64,000 nt of DNA, from contig BPJU01000018.1 in assembly GCA_026004775.1 (NCBI GenBank), positions 62,001 to 126,000 on the forward strand, given 5' to 3'. Source of the stretch: Pirellulaceae bacterium (lineage in GTDB: Bacteria > Planctomycetota > Planctomycetia > Pirellulales > Pirellulaceae). The number at the start of each line of letters is the position of its first letter. The stretch's first letter is position 1. Shown piece after piece: positions 50,619 through 59,620 of this stretch. The notes beneath the pieces are model-generated. The model had not been told where the DNA came from. It was given only the letters and a program-made list of their open reading frames with translations, and made no database searches. A program made the position numbers and the translations under genes.

Positions 50619-51872
50619 TCATCGTTTCACACTGGGCGGCGCCCCCGTGGCCACTAAAGGTTTTTCTTCATGACGGCTGGGGAATTGCTGCACGAGCCAT
50701 TCCAGTTTTTGGGGCGGGCGGCTGGGCAGCCCGGCGATCTCCTCCATCCGTTGTCGAGCCTGTGCGGCGAAGGGGGTTTCCGGAAAGTCGGCAGCCACCA
50801 ATTCGTAGTAGAATCGTGCTCCACCATAAGCCCGCTGCTTTTCATAATAACGGGCGGTCTGCCAGTGCCGTTCCGCCTGCCGATACCGCACCTCGCCATA
50901 GAGCCGCTCCAGCTCTTCGCGATGCTTCTGGTATTCTGCCGGAAACTGCCGCCGGATCTGTTTGAGCAGTTCTTCGGCTTCCGTCAGCGGCACGCCCGAA
51001 TAGTCCGGCCCGTCGTAGCTGGCCAATTTCGCGTAGACTCCCATCAGATGAGCCGTGAATTGGTGTTCGCTGGTCGGGAACGTTTTCCGCAGGTCGGTGT
51101 AATACTGGTCGGCCGAAATGTATTTGCCCGCCAGAAAATAGGCGTTGGCAGCGGCCAGCGTCGCATCGTCGGCCAGTTTTCCCGTCGGATCGTCAATACG
51201 GATGCGGTCGAAGATCTTCAAGGCATGACCACGCGTGTCACGCCACGGACGGCGGCGGTCGAAAAGGTTCACCGTCCAGAAAGAGTCCCCGTAGTAGTCG
51301 GCGGCCGCCAGCCAATACTGCGCAATCACGAATCGGCGCGCCTCCACCACATCCAGATAGCGGCACTGCGGGTGCTTTTTCAGCAACCTGCCGAACACGT
51401 CGTTCGCTTCCGCATAGCGATCGGCAAAGAAGAGCGCCTCGCCTGCCAGGAACAGCGCGTCCTGTTCCAGGGATGAGTCGGGCCACTTCTTGGCGGCTGC
51501 CAGGAAGTGGCGGGACGCCTCGTGAAACACCGGCCCGCGCTCGTCTGCCCCCAATTGCATGGCTTGCCGATACAACGACTCGCCAGCGGCATATTCCTGG
51601 CGCGCCTGATCCGGATCGGTATGTGACCACCAGGCAGCGGAACCATCGGATCCAAGCAAACCTTTTGACGTGCCGCTTTTCCTGCTTGCCAGGGCTGGCT
51701 CCGCACGCTTTTCCCATGTTTGGCGCATAGCCGCAAGCTGCTCGGAACGTTCCGGTGTTTTCACACTGGAATAATAAAACGGCTCCGGCGTGTGGGACCC
51801 AAACGAAGAGCATCCGGCTGCCAAGAGCAGTCCGCAAAGCAGCCGCACTTGCTGCCAACTCGTTTTATGCAT
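50619..51872 (-). CDS. BamD-like TPR lipoprotein
   Basis: A 417-residue protein with a lipobox (LLLAAGC). After a ~90-residue linker, TPR-like helical pairs follow: LYRQAMQLGADERGPVFHEASRHF, DALFLAGEALFFADRYAEAND, ANAYFLAGKYISADQYYTDL and ARYYEKQRAYGGARFYYELV. This is the YfiO/BamD style with family end ETPFAAQARQRMEEIAG. It is longer than the ~250-residue BamD of proteobacteria. With the BamA halves and SurA-like gene upstream in the same region, an outer-membrane assembly role is a reasonable inference. Confidence 0.75.
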   Translation of the reverse strand: MHKTSWQQVRLLCGLLLAAGCSSFGSHTPEPFYYSSVKTPERSEQLAAMRQTWEKRAEPALASRKSGTSKGLLGSDGSAAWWSHTDPDQARQEYAAGESLYRQAMQLGADERGPVFHEASRHFLAAAKKWPDSSLEQDALFLAGEALFFADRYAEANDVFGRLLKKHPQCRYLDVVEARRFVIAQYWLAAADYYGDSFWTVNLFDRRRPWRDTRGHALKIFDRIRIDDPTGKLADDATLAAANAYFLAGKYISADQYYTDLRKTFPTSEHQFTAHLMGVYAKLASYDGPDYSGVPLTEAEELLKQIRRQFPAEYQKHREELERLYGEVRYRQAERHWQTARYYEKQRAYGGARFYYELVAADFPETPFAAQARQRMEEIAGLPSRPPQKLEWLVQQFPSRHEEKPLVATGAPPSVKR

Positions 51873-52135
51873 GCCCGAGTCTCAGCGTCCCAATTGCCCT
51901 GCGATCCGAGTCCCACCGGCCCCGACAAGCCTCGGCGCGATCCGTGCCCCAACCAGGGCGGCTGAGAGTACTGGAGCCACAAAAGGAGGTCAAGAGCAGG
52001 TAAGCGGCGCACAACTCTTGTCGACACCGCCACCCAATCACCCGTAGCGGCTGTGCCATCACCCGCTTTCTCGTACGGACCGAGCCCATAGGGTTGTGTC
52101 CGCAAGGCTCAGGCTCTGCCCGAATAGAGAACCGT

Positions 52136-53026
52136 TCAACCAGCAAAGGCAACCGGTGCCAGCCCGCGGTGCCCCGTATCGACGGCGAAAATACTCCCGG
52201 CCAGGGGTTGCTGTTCGAGAGCATCCGGACTTAAACCGGTGCGAGCCGTGGTGATAAAGAGCGTCGACAAGTCACTGCCCCCAAAACAGCATGAGGAGGT
52301 TCGCTCGGCCGGCACAGCGACCTTGCCGAGCAACTGGCCCGTTCGCGGATTCCATCGCCCCACCCCCCATCCGCCCCACAATGCCACCCACAGCATCCCC
52401 TCCTCATCGATCGTCATACCGTCGGGCTTTCCCAACGACTCGGGAATCTCTAACACCGTCCGGCGATTGCTTATCGTTCCCGCCTCGGGATCAAAGTCGA
52501 ATGCATCGACGCGCCGCGTCGGCGTGTCGATATAGTACATCGTACGGCCGTCCATGCTCCAAGCCATGCCGTTGGAGGTCGTTACGCCGGTCAACATGCG
52601 GTGCACGGACAAGTCCGGATCAAGCCGGTATAAAGCGGCCGAGTTCGGAATCCTTTGGTACGAAAGTGTGCCTGCCCAGAACCGACCTTGCGGGTCACAC
52701 TTGCCATCATTGAATCGGTTGCCGGGACGGTCCGATTCGGGGTCGGCTATGGCCGTCGTTTGACCCGTTTCGGGATCCAGCCGCATGAAACCATCGCGCG
52801 TGGCTGTCAGGAAATCTCCCCGCCGCGTCGGAACGGCCACCCCCACATGGCACGGCAGCTTCCAAAGCTGGTCCTGCCCGCGCGCCGGGTCCAGGCAGTG
52901 CACTTCGCACGATTCAATATCTACCCACAACAGAGCCTGACGGTCCAGAAGCCAGCACGGACCTTCGGCCAACGTCGCCTTCGCCTGCCAGATACATTCG
53001 GCTTCCCACTGCTGGATTTTGCTCAT
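52136..53026 (-). CDS. SMP-30/gluconolactonase family protein
   Basis: A 296-residue six-bladed beta-propeller lactonase. The metal and catalytic positions can be seen: Glu in LAEGPCW, Asn in FNDGKCDP, Asn in SNGMAWS and Asp in PDGMTID. The length and order agree with bacterial gluconolactonases that open sugar lactones. No sugar-oxidation gene is adjacent. No obvious Shine-Dalgarno precedes ATG 53026. Confidence 0.9.
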   Translation of the reverse strand: MSKIQQWEAECIWQAKATLAEGPCWLLDRQALLWVDIESCEVHCLDPARGQDQLWKLPCHVGVAVPTRRGDFLTATRDGFMRLDPETGQTTAIADPESDRPGNRFNDGKCDPQGRFWAGTLSYQRIPNSAALYRLDPDLSVHRMLTGVTTSNGMAWSMDGRTMYYIDTPTRRVDAFDFDPEAGTISNRRTVLEIPESLGKPDGMTIDEEGMLWVALWGGWGVGRWNPRTGQLLGKVAVPAERTSSCCFGGSDLSTLFITTARTGLSPDALEQQPLAGSIFAVDTGHRGLAPVAFAG

Positions 53027-53316
53027 GGAACGCTTCTTGCTAACAAGGTCTCGGTATTTTGGTGCCGGCGGGCATTGTTAACTTAGCCCAACGACTTTGG
53101 TTTACCAAGGCAGGATGTTTGTTCTGAAACGGTTGCAGGAAGGTCCCGTCGCGGGTGGCCTGGCCGGGTAATCGCGAACGTTTTTTCGCAACGCTTTCAC
53201 GCGGCTGTTTTTTGGTCTGGGTTCGCGCTAGTGGCGTAGTACCGTGGATGGAATCCAGGTTAAGGCATAGAATTACAGGATTGCGGCGAGAAGATCCGTT
53301 ATGTTCGGTGCGGCGA

Positions 53317-54420
53317 ATGGCACGTGTTTTATTGGCAATGTCGGGCGGCGTAGACAGCAGCGTGGCTGCCTACTTGTTGAAGCAGGCCGGCTACGAGGTG
53401 GTCGGCGTTTTCATGCGCCACGGGGAGCAGGCCGCGGCCAGTTGTGCGGTGGGTGACAGTTCCCCCCTGTTGCCTCTGCTCCATCAGCCCGGCCACCGTC
53501 AGGGTTGTTGTTCGGCTCAGGATGCGGCGGACGCCCGGCGTGTCGCCGACAGGCTCGACATACCGTTTTACGCTCTGAATCTGGAATCGGAATTTCGTCA
53601 GATCGTCGATTATTTTGTGGAGGAATATTTGCAGGCCCGCACGCCGAACCCATGCGTTGTATGCAATAACTGGCTGAAGTTCGGAAAACTGTTTACGTAT
53701 GCCGATAGTCTGGGAGCCGATTTCGTGGCGACCGGCCACTACGCTCGCCTGGCGCACCGTGATGATGGCCCGGCGCTGCTTCGGGGTCTGGACCACCACA
53801 AGGATCAGTCGTATGTGTTGTTCGGAGTCGCCTCCAGCCGGCTGGCACGGATGCTCTTTCCGGTAGGAGATTATCGCAAGGAAGAGATTCGCCGGCTGGC
53901 TGCGGAACTGGGATTGGGCGTGGCCGACAAACCGGACAGCCAGGAGATCTGTTTTGTGCCCGATGGGGATCATCGCCGTTTCGTTCGGCAGCGCCGCCCT
54001 GAGCGGGACACCTCTGGCGAACTGGTGACGGTGGACGGCCGCGTGGTGGGCAGACACGACGGTATCGAGCGCTTTACGGTCGGGCAGCGCCGCGGTGTCG
54101 GCGTGGCGTTGGGTGAGCCCCACTACGTCGTGAAGATCGAAAAAGAGAGCTGCCGCGTGGTGCTGGGAAAGCGACAGGACCTGGCTCGCTGCCAGCTATC
54201 GGCATCAAATTGCAACTGGCTCGTCACTCCCCCCGAAGCCCCCTTGCGATGTCAGGTCCAGATTCGTTACCGGGCTCGTCCCGTCCATGCCGTTGTACAA
54301 GCGCTTCCGCACAACCGGCTACACGTGCGGTTCGAGGAACCGTGCTACGGCATCGCGCCGGGGCAGGCCGTCGTCTGTTATGACGGCGATCGCGTATTGG
54401 GGGGTGGGTGGATCGACTGA
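53317..54420 (+). CDS. mnmA: tRNA-specific 2-thiouridylase MnmA
   Basis: A 367-residue enzyme that puts sulfur on U34 of Lys, Glu and Gln tRNAs. PP-loop SGGVDSSV (9-16), an insert GCCSAQDAADARRVADRL, catalytic Cys in NPCVVCNNWLKFG and the second Cys in DSQEICFVPDG are present, with the motif GHYARL and the family text FTVGQRRGVGVALGEP. ATG 53317 gives the family start MARVLLAMSGG; the upstream open frame is rejected. It needs a sulfur donor (IscS/Tus pathway) encoded elsewhere. Confidence 0.95.
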   Translation: MARVLLAMSGGVDSSVAAYLLKQAGYEVVGVFMRHGEQAAASCAVGDSSPLLPLLHQPGHRQGCCSAQDAADARRVADRLDIPFYALNLESEFRQIVDYFVEEYLQARTPNPCVVCNNWLKFGKLFTYADSLGADFVATGHYARLAHRDDGPALLRGLDHHKDQSYVLFGVASSRLARMLFPVGDYRKEEIRRLAAELGLGVADKPDSQEICFVPDGDHRRFVRQRRPERDTSGELVTVDGRVVGRHDGIERFTVGQRRGVGVALGEPHYVVKIEKESCRVVLGKRQDLARCQLSASNCNWLVTPPEAPLRCQVQIRYRARPVHAVVQALPHNRLHVRFEEPCYGIAPGQAVVCYDGDRVLGGGWID

Positions 54421-54522
54421 GGGCTCTGGCGGAAGAGCTTTGGTAACTTGTTTCCGCCGGGAATCCACCGGGCCGTGTTGAACGCACCCACGCTGTGACT
54501 TCCATCTGGGGAGCAGCGGCGT

Positions 54523-54528
54523 TATGAT
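54523..54528 (+). promoter_or_regulatory. Possible -10 element before floA
   Basis: TATGAT lies 65 bases before the floA start and has TTCCAT 17 bases upstream (54500-54505). A moderate match; no other support. Confidence 0.3.
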
Positions 54529-54593
54529 ACGATCAGCGTGACGCCTGGATATTGGCTGGTTGAAGAGCTTTTTGTCGCGCGGAGGAGTCATCC

Positions 54594-55592
54594 ATGATCG
54601 GAAACGGCCACTGGCTCATGGCCCAAGCCTCAAATGCCTTCTGGTACTGGCTGGCGGCAGGGGCGATTCTTATCGTCATCTTTTTCGGGCTGTTTCTCTT
54701 CGTGTTCGTGCTGAAGTATGGTGCGCTGTGGTTCCGCGCGTTTATGACCGGCGCTGATGTAAGTTTTTTGAGCTTGATCGGCATGTACTTCCGGCAGGTC
54801 AATCCGCGGGTGATCGTAGAAGCGAAAATCATGGCTGCCGGTGCGGGGCTGGATATCAATCGCCGCACGGGGATCAGTACCCAGCGCGTCGAAGCTCTGT
54901 ACCTGGCGGGCGGCAATGTGCCGAACGTCATCAGCGCTCTGATTGCTGCACAAAGAGCCAATATCGATTTGGACTTCGATCGCGCCGTGGCGATCGACCT
55001 GGCGGGACGGGACGTGCTGGACGCCGTGCGTACCAGCGTGCATCCGAAGGTGATCGATTGCCCGGACCCGCGGCGCAGCGGCAAGTCCACCTTGAGCGCC
55101 ATTGCCAAGAACGGAGTAGAGCTGCGGGTGCGAGCCCGAGTCACCGTGCGGACCAACCTGGAACAGCTCATAGGTGGGGCCACCGAAGAGACGGTCATCG
55201 CGCGTGTCGGCGAAGGCATCATCACGGCCATCGGGTCGTCCGATACGCATCTGGAAGTGTTGGAGAATCCTGATCGCATTTCCAAACAAGTGCTGGCTCG
55301 CGGTCTGGATGCCCATACCGCTTTTGAAATCGTGTCGATCGACATCGCCGATGTGGACGTGGGGGAAAACATCGGGGCGCGGTTGCAGGCCGATCAGGCC
55401 GAAGCGGATACGCGGGTCGCTCGAGCTCGAGCCGAACAACGCCGTGCTGAAGCGATCGCCACGGAACAAGAAATGCGGGCCAAAGTCGCGGAAAACCGTG
55501 CTCGATTAGTGCTGGCCGAAGCGGAAGTACCTCTGGCGATGGCGGAAGCTTTTCGGGCCGGGCGACTGACAATTGCCGGCGACGGCCGCTGA
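54594..55592 (+). CDS. floA: Flotillin-like protein FloA (SPFH domain)
   Basis: A 332-residue membrane protein. One hydrophobic segment (about 17-43) is followed by the SPFH domain with the FloA text [45 protein letters not shown] and [22 protein letters not shown]. The C-terminal helical part (about 260-330) is rich in Glu, Ala and Arg repeats, which drive oligomerisation. FloA organises membrane microdomains. GGAGGAG lies 7 bases before ATG 54594. Confidence 0.93.
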   Translation: MIGNGHWLMAQASNAFWYWLAAGAILIVIFFGLFLFVFVLKYGALWFRAFMTGADVSFLSLIGMYFRQVNPRVIVEAKIMAAGAGLDINRRTGISTQRVEALYLAGGNVPNVISALIAAQRANIDLDFDRAVAIDLAGRDVLDAVRTSVHPKVIDCPDPRRSGKSTLSAIAKNGVELRVRARVTVRTNLEQLIGGATEETVIARVGEGIITAIGSSDTHLEVLENPDRISKQVLARGLDAHTAFEIVSIDIADVDVGENIGARLQADQAEADTRVARARAEQRRAEAIATEQEMRAKVAENRARLVLAEAEVPLAMAEAFRAGRLTIAGDGR

Positions 55593-55652
55593 GTTCATCT
55601 CGAGCCGCGTCATGGAATCTCTGCCGGCTGCGGGTCCCATACCGAGTGACCT

Positions 55653-57098
55653 CTAAACCGAGCGGCTTTCCCACAGCGTGCGGCAGCGCCGCTCGGACAT
55701 CCGAGGAACCACCGCAAAACCGAATCCGGCACATTGTAAACTACCGATTGAAAATTCGCCGTCGATGAGGTTGGGGCTGATCCGCCCGGCTCGCTCCGCA
55801 TAGAAATCACCGTGCCAGATAAGCGCCTCTTCCTGCTCGGGCCGCGGCAGGTAGCTCAAGCCGCGATGATAGTGATGGCCGTTTCTCTCGACATGCTCCA
55901 ACCCCAAAGCGGCCGCAAGGCAGAGGTCTGCCTGCACGGGGATGATGCCCACCGAACAGAGATCCTCGCCAGTCATGATCCACGAACACCCCTTCCGGGT
56001 GTGATTGTGCCAGGCAATGTAACCGGCATTCAACAGACTCTTGATTGTTCCTTTGCAGTTCTTGCTGCTTACGCCGCGATAGCCGACTTCAGCCGCTTGG
56101 CGGAATGAATCCAACCGGCAATCCGATTCGTCAATGATCACGGGCTTTTCGGCCAACACATCCGCCAGTCGCTCCATGCGGCTCTTGTCGAAAGCCACGT
56201 CCCGGGGCAGCGGCTGCTCGATGGCCAATGTATTGGACCAGAAGTTTTTCAAACGCGGCGACCTGCGCATCGCCTCGATCAGCCGCAAGAATTCGTCCGG
56301 ATCGCCATACAATTCGTTGCCGTCAACCGTTACGCCATAATCGTTTTGCCGGTAACGTTCCAAAAGTTCGGCCAGCTTTTCTAATCGTTCCAGGTCGCGA
56401 TCAGCTTGTCCGGAGAGCTTCACTTTCACGAAGCGCACCCCGTGGTCTCGCACATACGTTTCCACCGCCACGGGGAAACCGTCCTGGGGCCAAGAACCTC
56501 CGGCAAGCTCGGCCTCGGTCAGCGGATCGGCCAGTCCAACGGTATGCCGCACGGCGATACGGGTATGAGGACGCGCGGGAAGCCAATGACGAGGTTCCTG
56601 CCCGGCCAGTTCCGGATGCACCTGTTCGGGTCGGATCCCAAACACATTCAGCCGAACGGCATCGAAAAAACTCAGGCCGATCGCCCGGCAAACAGCATCC
56701 ACTAGAGCGCGTTCCATCAGGCTTGACCCGAAGCTGGCCAACAGCGGCGGCAGACCTTGTTCGGTTGCGGCACGCAGGGTTGCTTCGTGGGCTTCGAGCC
56801 ATCCGTCGAACACCAGACGCGGGTGGTCAAACGATTCCGCCCAGCAACGGGCCGCCGTTTGGAAGGCGGCGTACATGTCGTGCAATTGTTGCTCGAACGA
56901 TTTGCCGGGTGACTTGTCGAACCACAACGGCGGCAGGCAATCCCCGCTGTAGCCACACTGCACGACTCGATCCGACTCGGCCACCAGCTCGACGACCGCC
57001 TGAGGGCATTCGGTCAGGCACGCGCGGCCGTAACGAAACGCAATGCGCGTAATCGAATTGAGCTCACCCAACGTGATCCGCTTGATACTCCACAGCAC
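55653..57098 (-). CDS. Enolase (mandelate racemase) superfamily enzyme
   Basis: A 481-residue protein, longer than the usual ~370. The C-terminal barrel shows the superfamily pattern: VKVKLSG (Lys227, second strand), VTVDGNE (Asp259, metal), LAIEQPLPRD (Glu294, metal), VIIDESD (Asp323, metal) and SSKNCKG (Lys346, sixth strand). Lys on the two opposite sides of the site resembles the muconate-lactonising/dipeptide-epimerase branch. The substrate is unknown. The start is a GTG with a long N-terminal capping domain. No neighbour suggests a pathway. Confidence 0.83.
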   Translation of the reverse strand: MLWSIKRITLGELNSITRIAFRYGRACLTECPQAVVELVAESDRVVQCGYSGDCLPPLWFDKSPGKSFEQQLHDMYAAFQTAARCWAESFDHPRLVFDGWLEAHEATLRAATEQGLPPLLASFGSSLMERALVDAVCRAIGLSFFDAVRLNVFGIRPEQVHPELAGQEPRHWLPARPHTRIAVRHTVGLADPLTEAELAGGSWPQDGFPVAVETYVRDHGVRFVKVKLSGQADRDLERLEKLAELLERYRQNDYGVTVDGNELYGDPDEFLRLIEAMRRSPRLKNFWSNTLAIEQPLPRDVAFDKSRMERLADVLAEKPVIIDESDCRLDSFRQAAEVGYRGVSSKNCKGTIKSLLNAGYIAWHNHTRKGCSWIMTGEDLCSVGIIPVQADLCLAAALGLEHVERNGHHYHRGLSYLPRPEQEEALIWHGDFYAERAGRISPNLIDGEFSIGSLQCAGFGFAVVPRMSERRCRTLWESRSV

Positions 57099-57184
57099 AA
57101 TCGGTTGCTCCGACTTCTGCTACGGACAACGACTAACTCTTGGCGGCGAACCAATTGACAACCGCTAGCATACCACAGGGCTCT

Positions 57185-58081
57185 CTAGGGCGGGTCGATC
57201 TGCGGGTAGAGCGTTACCAAGTGCACCAGGAGTTGGCCTTCGTAGTCGGGTTCCGATTGCCGCAACAGCTCGACCAGCCGAGGACTTTCACCGGCAAGCC
57301 GCAGGCGAGCCAGGTAGTTCTGGAGCAGTTGCTGCCGCAACTCGGTCGTTTCCAGCAGCCAATGTACCACCAGCCATGCTTCCGCAAAGTCCAGCGGCCC
57401 CATCTGGTCGGCTCGATCGAACCGCTCCAGGCGTTCCAGAGCGGGCTTCCAAAAAAATTTCTGGTGGCGTTCCCACAGCAATTGTACGTGGGCCGTGTGT
57501 AGCCCGTGGTGCCCTCGCGGCACTTCGAAATACTCTGCCAACCCCTCATCCAACCACAGCGGCAAGTTGGGTACCACGGCATGCAGATAGCCGTGAGCCA
57601 GTTCGTGCCGCAAGTCTTCGGCCACCCGATCACCCCAGTGAGCGAACACCGCCAGGCGCGTGTCGGTCTCGACAAAAAAGGCTCGCCGATCGGGCAATTG
57701 CGGATACCTCCGCCACAAGAAACGCCGGAACTGGTCAGCATCCTTGAACAGGTAAACCTGGATCGGCTCGTCAGAAGCCGGTAACAACAGTTTTTCGGTA
57801 ATGTCAGCGCGCAGGGCGACCAGTTCGTCGATCAAACGGTGCCGGCGAGGCAGCGGGAAATCGGCATAGAAGGTCAATTGGCCGCGAACCAAAATTTCGC
57901 CGGCGGGCGGTTGCGGCGCCGATACCGGTGGCCAACTGCGACATCCGGCCGACTCGCATAGGAACAACGGTACCAGCCCAACCACCAGCCTGATGCAGGC
58001 CGGTCGTCGGTTATCCGGGCTGGCGCCGGCCGGCGTGCCCTCTTGCCTCCGCCCGGCGTTCAGCCACTCCTTGGCAAACAA
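57185..58081 (-). CDS. Predicted metallopeptidase lipoprotein (HExxH)
   Basis: A 298-residue exported protein. It has a signal with Cys (CESAGC), then the gluzincin-type zinc motif HELAHGYLH (about residue 169) and a downstream Glu in WLDEGLAEYFEVP. This is the arrangement of peptidase-MA-like proteins. TTG 58081 is preceded by GAGGAG 7 bases upstream and lies within the end of the GNAT gene (22-base overlap), so it is translationally coupled. It acts outside the cytoplasm; substrate unknown. Confidence 0.78.
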   Translation of the reverse strand: MFAKEWLNAGRRQEGTPAGASPDNRRPACIRLVVGLVPLFLCESAGCRSWPPVSAPQPPAGEILVRGQLTFYADFPLPRRHRLIDELVALRADITEKLLLPASDEPIQVYLFKDADQFRRFLWRRYPQLPDRRAFFVETDTRLAVFAHWGDRVAEDLRHELAHGYLHAVVPNLPLWLDEGLAEYFEVPRGHHGLHTAHVQLLWERHQKFFWKPALERLERFDRADQMGPLDFAEAWLVVHWLLETTELRQQLLQNYLARLRLAGESPRLVELLRQSEPDYEGQLLVHLVTLYPQIDPP

Positions 58082-59019
58082 CGAAACACTCCTCGATCCA
58101 CCAACTTGAATCCCATCGGCTCAGCCAGGCGCTGTGCCTGTTCGTCACCTTCGCGGATTACCCACTGAACCAGCCGTATTCCGGATTGGTTCAGTTGCTT
58201 GATGGACTCGCTCAAAAGATACACATCCCAGCCCGCGGTCGGCGGATTGCCGTCGGCTTGCATCGACAGCAACTCCACGGCCGCGACTTGCCACTGGCAC
58301 GCCAGCGGTTCGATATCTGAGTAACGGACGCGGCCAATCGCAGTCGCGTGGGAGGTCGCCAGTGCTCGGAATAGCCACAGGTCGTGGTGAGCCGCCGCGT
58401 TGGCTTCCCACCAATCTTGTGGGTCTGGATCCAACAGCGTTTCCAGCCGGCACTGGCGGCGCAGCAGCAACAAGTCACGCGTAACAAGAGGGCGCTGGTC
58501 TTGCGTGTGCAATTGGTAGACGCTCACCGCCCCGGTCTCTACAAATCCGGCTGTCGCCAGCCAGCGGGTGCGGCGCAGGTCGGATTGAAGCGTACCGGCG
58601 GGCACCATCCCCCCGTATAGTCCAGCATAAAATGGATCGTAGGGAGGAATCGCTCCGCCGTAGATATCCACCGCCCCGCAACGCCTCAAATAGGCGATCC
58701 CCGCTTGGATCAATTCGGCCGCCACCCGGTCCTCATCCGGCCCGGGACGCACCATCAGCATATCCACCATACCACGGGATCGATCCACCCACCGCAGGTC
58801 GCGATCCGGCATGAAAGCCGCGTGCACGAAGCCGCAACACTCCCCATCCTGGTCGGCCAACAAAAAGCCTTCGGGATCAAAATAGAGCCTGCCGAAAACA
58901 AACTCTTCCAGCAACATTGGCGTCACGGCTGAAAAAAGCGCCCGATGAGCCGGTTCGGAGCGCCAAATCGATATGATTTCCGGGATATCTCGGTTTTGAA
59001 AAGGGCGGATAGCGATCAT
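58060..59019 (-). CDS. GNAT acetyltransferase with two GNAT-like halves
   Basis: A 319-residue protein. The first half reads as a GNAT domain (IRPFQNRDIPEIISIW, FLLADQDGECCGFVH, DMLMVRPGPDEDRVAAELIQAG), the second as a weaker one (RVRYSDIEPLACQWQVAAVE, GIRLVQWVIREGDEQAQRLAEPMGF). The acetyl-CoA loop Q/RxxGxG/A is only partly recognisable. The start overlaps the Rieske stop by 4 bases (ATGA). Acceptor unknown. Confidence 0.8.
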   Translation of the reverse strand: MIAIRPFQNRDIPEIISIWRSEPAHRALFSAVTPMLLEEFVFGRLYFDPEGFLLADQDGECCGFVHAAFMPDRDLRWVDRSRGMVDMLMVRPGPDEDRVAAELIQAGIAYLRRCGAVDIYGGAIPPYDPFYAGLYGGMVPAGTLQSDLRRTRWLATAGFVETGAVSVYQLHTQDQRPLVTRDLLLLRRQCRLETLLDPDPQDWWEANAAAHHDLWLFRALATSHATAIGRVRYSDIEPLACQWQVAAVELLSMQADGNPPTAGWDVYLLSESIKQLNQSGIRLVQWVIREGDEQAQRLAEPMGFKLVDRGVFRCLPRSG

Positions 59020-59327
59020 GAATCCACGTCAACGAATACCTGGTTATCGCGAATCTGGACCGGATAACTGCGGTGGACAAGCGAAGGGATACTTTGGTGT
59101 TGGCCGGTGCGCACATCGTACTGCCAGCCGTGCCAGGGGCAGGTGACGATACAGCCCCGCAAACTGCCTCGTCCCAACGGCCCCCCTTGATGCGGACAGA
59201 CTCCATCCAATGCGTAGATGCTCCCATCGACGCAAAAAAGTGCTAACACCCGCCCCTCGGCCACCACTTCCCGAGCTTCACCTTCTGGAAAGTCGGTTAC
59301 CAACCCCACCAGCACCCAACGAGCCAT
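59016..59327 (-). CDS. Rieske [2Fe-2S] ferredoxin
   Basis: A 103-residue protein with both cluster-binding blocks: CPHQGGPLGRG (Cys-x-His) and CPWHGWQYDVRTG. The short length and NirD/BphF-like fold indicate a soluble electron carrier, not part of a bc complex. First gene of a reverse operon with the GNAT and metallopeptidase genes (overlaps of 4 and 22 bases). Partner oxygenase or reductase not in view. Confidence 0.92.
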   Translation of the reverse strand: MARWVLVGLVTDFPEGEAREVVAEGRVLALFCVDGSIYALDGVCPHQGGPLGRGSLRGCIVTCPWHGWQYDVRTGQHQSIPSLVHRSYPVQIRDNQVFVDVDS

Positions 59328-59465
59328 CGGTGATCCAGCCTAGTGAGCCCGCCCTGCGACGCACGTTCGAGCCGGTCCAGCATCCAGCTCGTGTCTTGTT
59401 CCTTTTATTGAAACCGCTCGACCCGACCGCAAGGGGGCATCACGCCAAGCCAGCGGGGTTCGGCA

Positions 59466-59481
59466 GGCCGGCTTGCCGGCC
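59466..59481. terminator. Strong hairpin between lpxL-like and Rieske genes
   Basis: GGCCGG at 59466-59471 and CCGGCC at 59476-59481 pair perfectly around a CTTG loop. It lies 140 bases downstream of the reverse acyltransferase gene and has no T-run after it, so its function as a terminator is doubtful. Confidence 0.3.
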
Positions 59482-59620
59482 GCTGTGCTGTTGGCGCCCG
59501 GCAATCTTCGCCTGAACTTTCTCATTTGTCGCAGTCCCTACATGACACGGTTGTCGATTTTTTGAAGCAAGGCTTGCGTCAGTCCCGTCGGAGGCTGCCT
59601 CACCGTGCAGAGGTCCCCGC

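Noticed and set aside
54428-54458. GGCGGAA/TTCCGCC inverted repeat after mnmA as a terminator
   Set aside because: 17-base loop and no T-run after it, so intrinsic termination is not supported.
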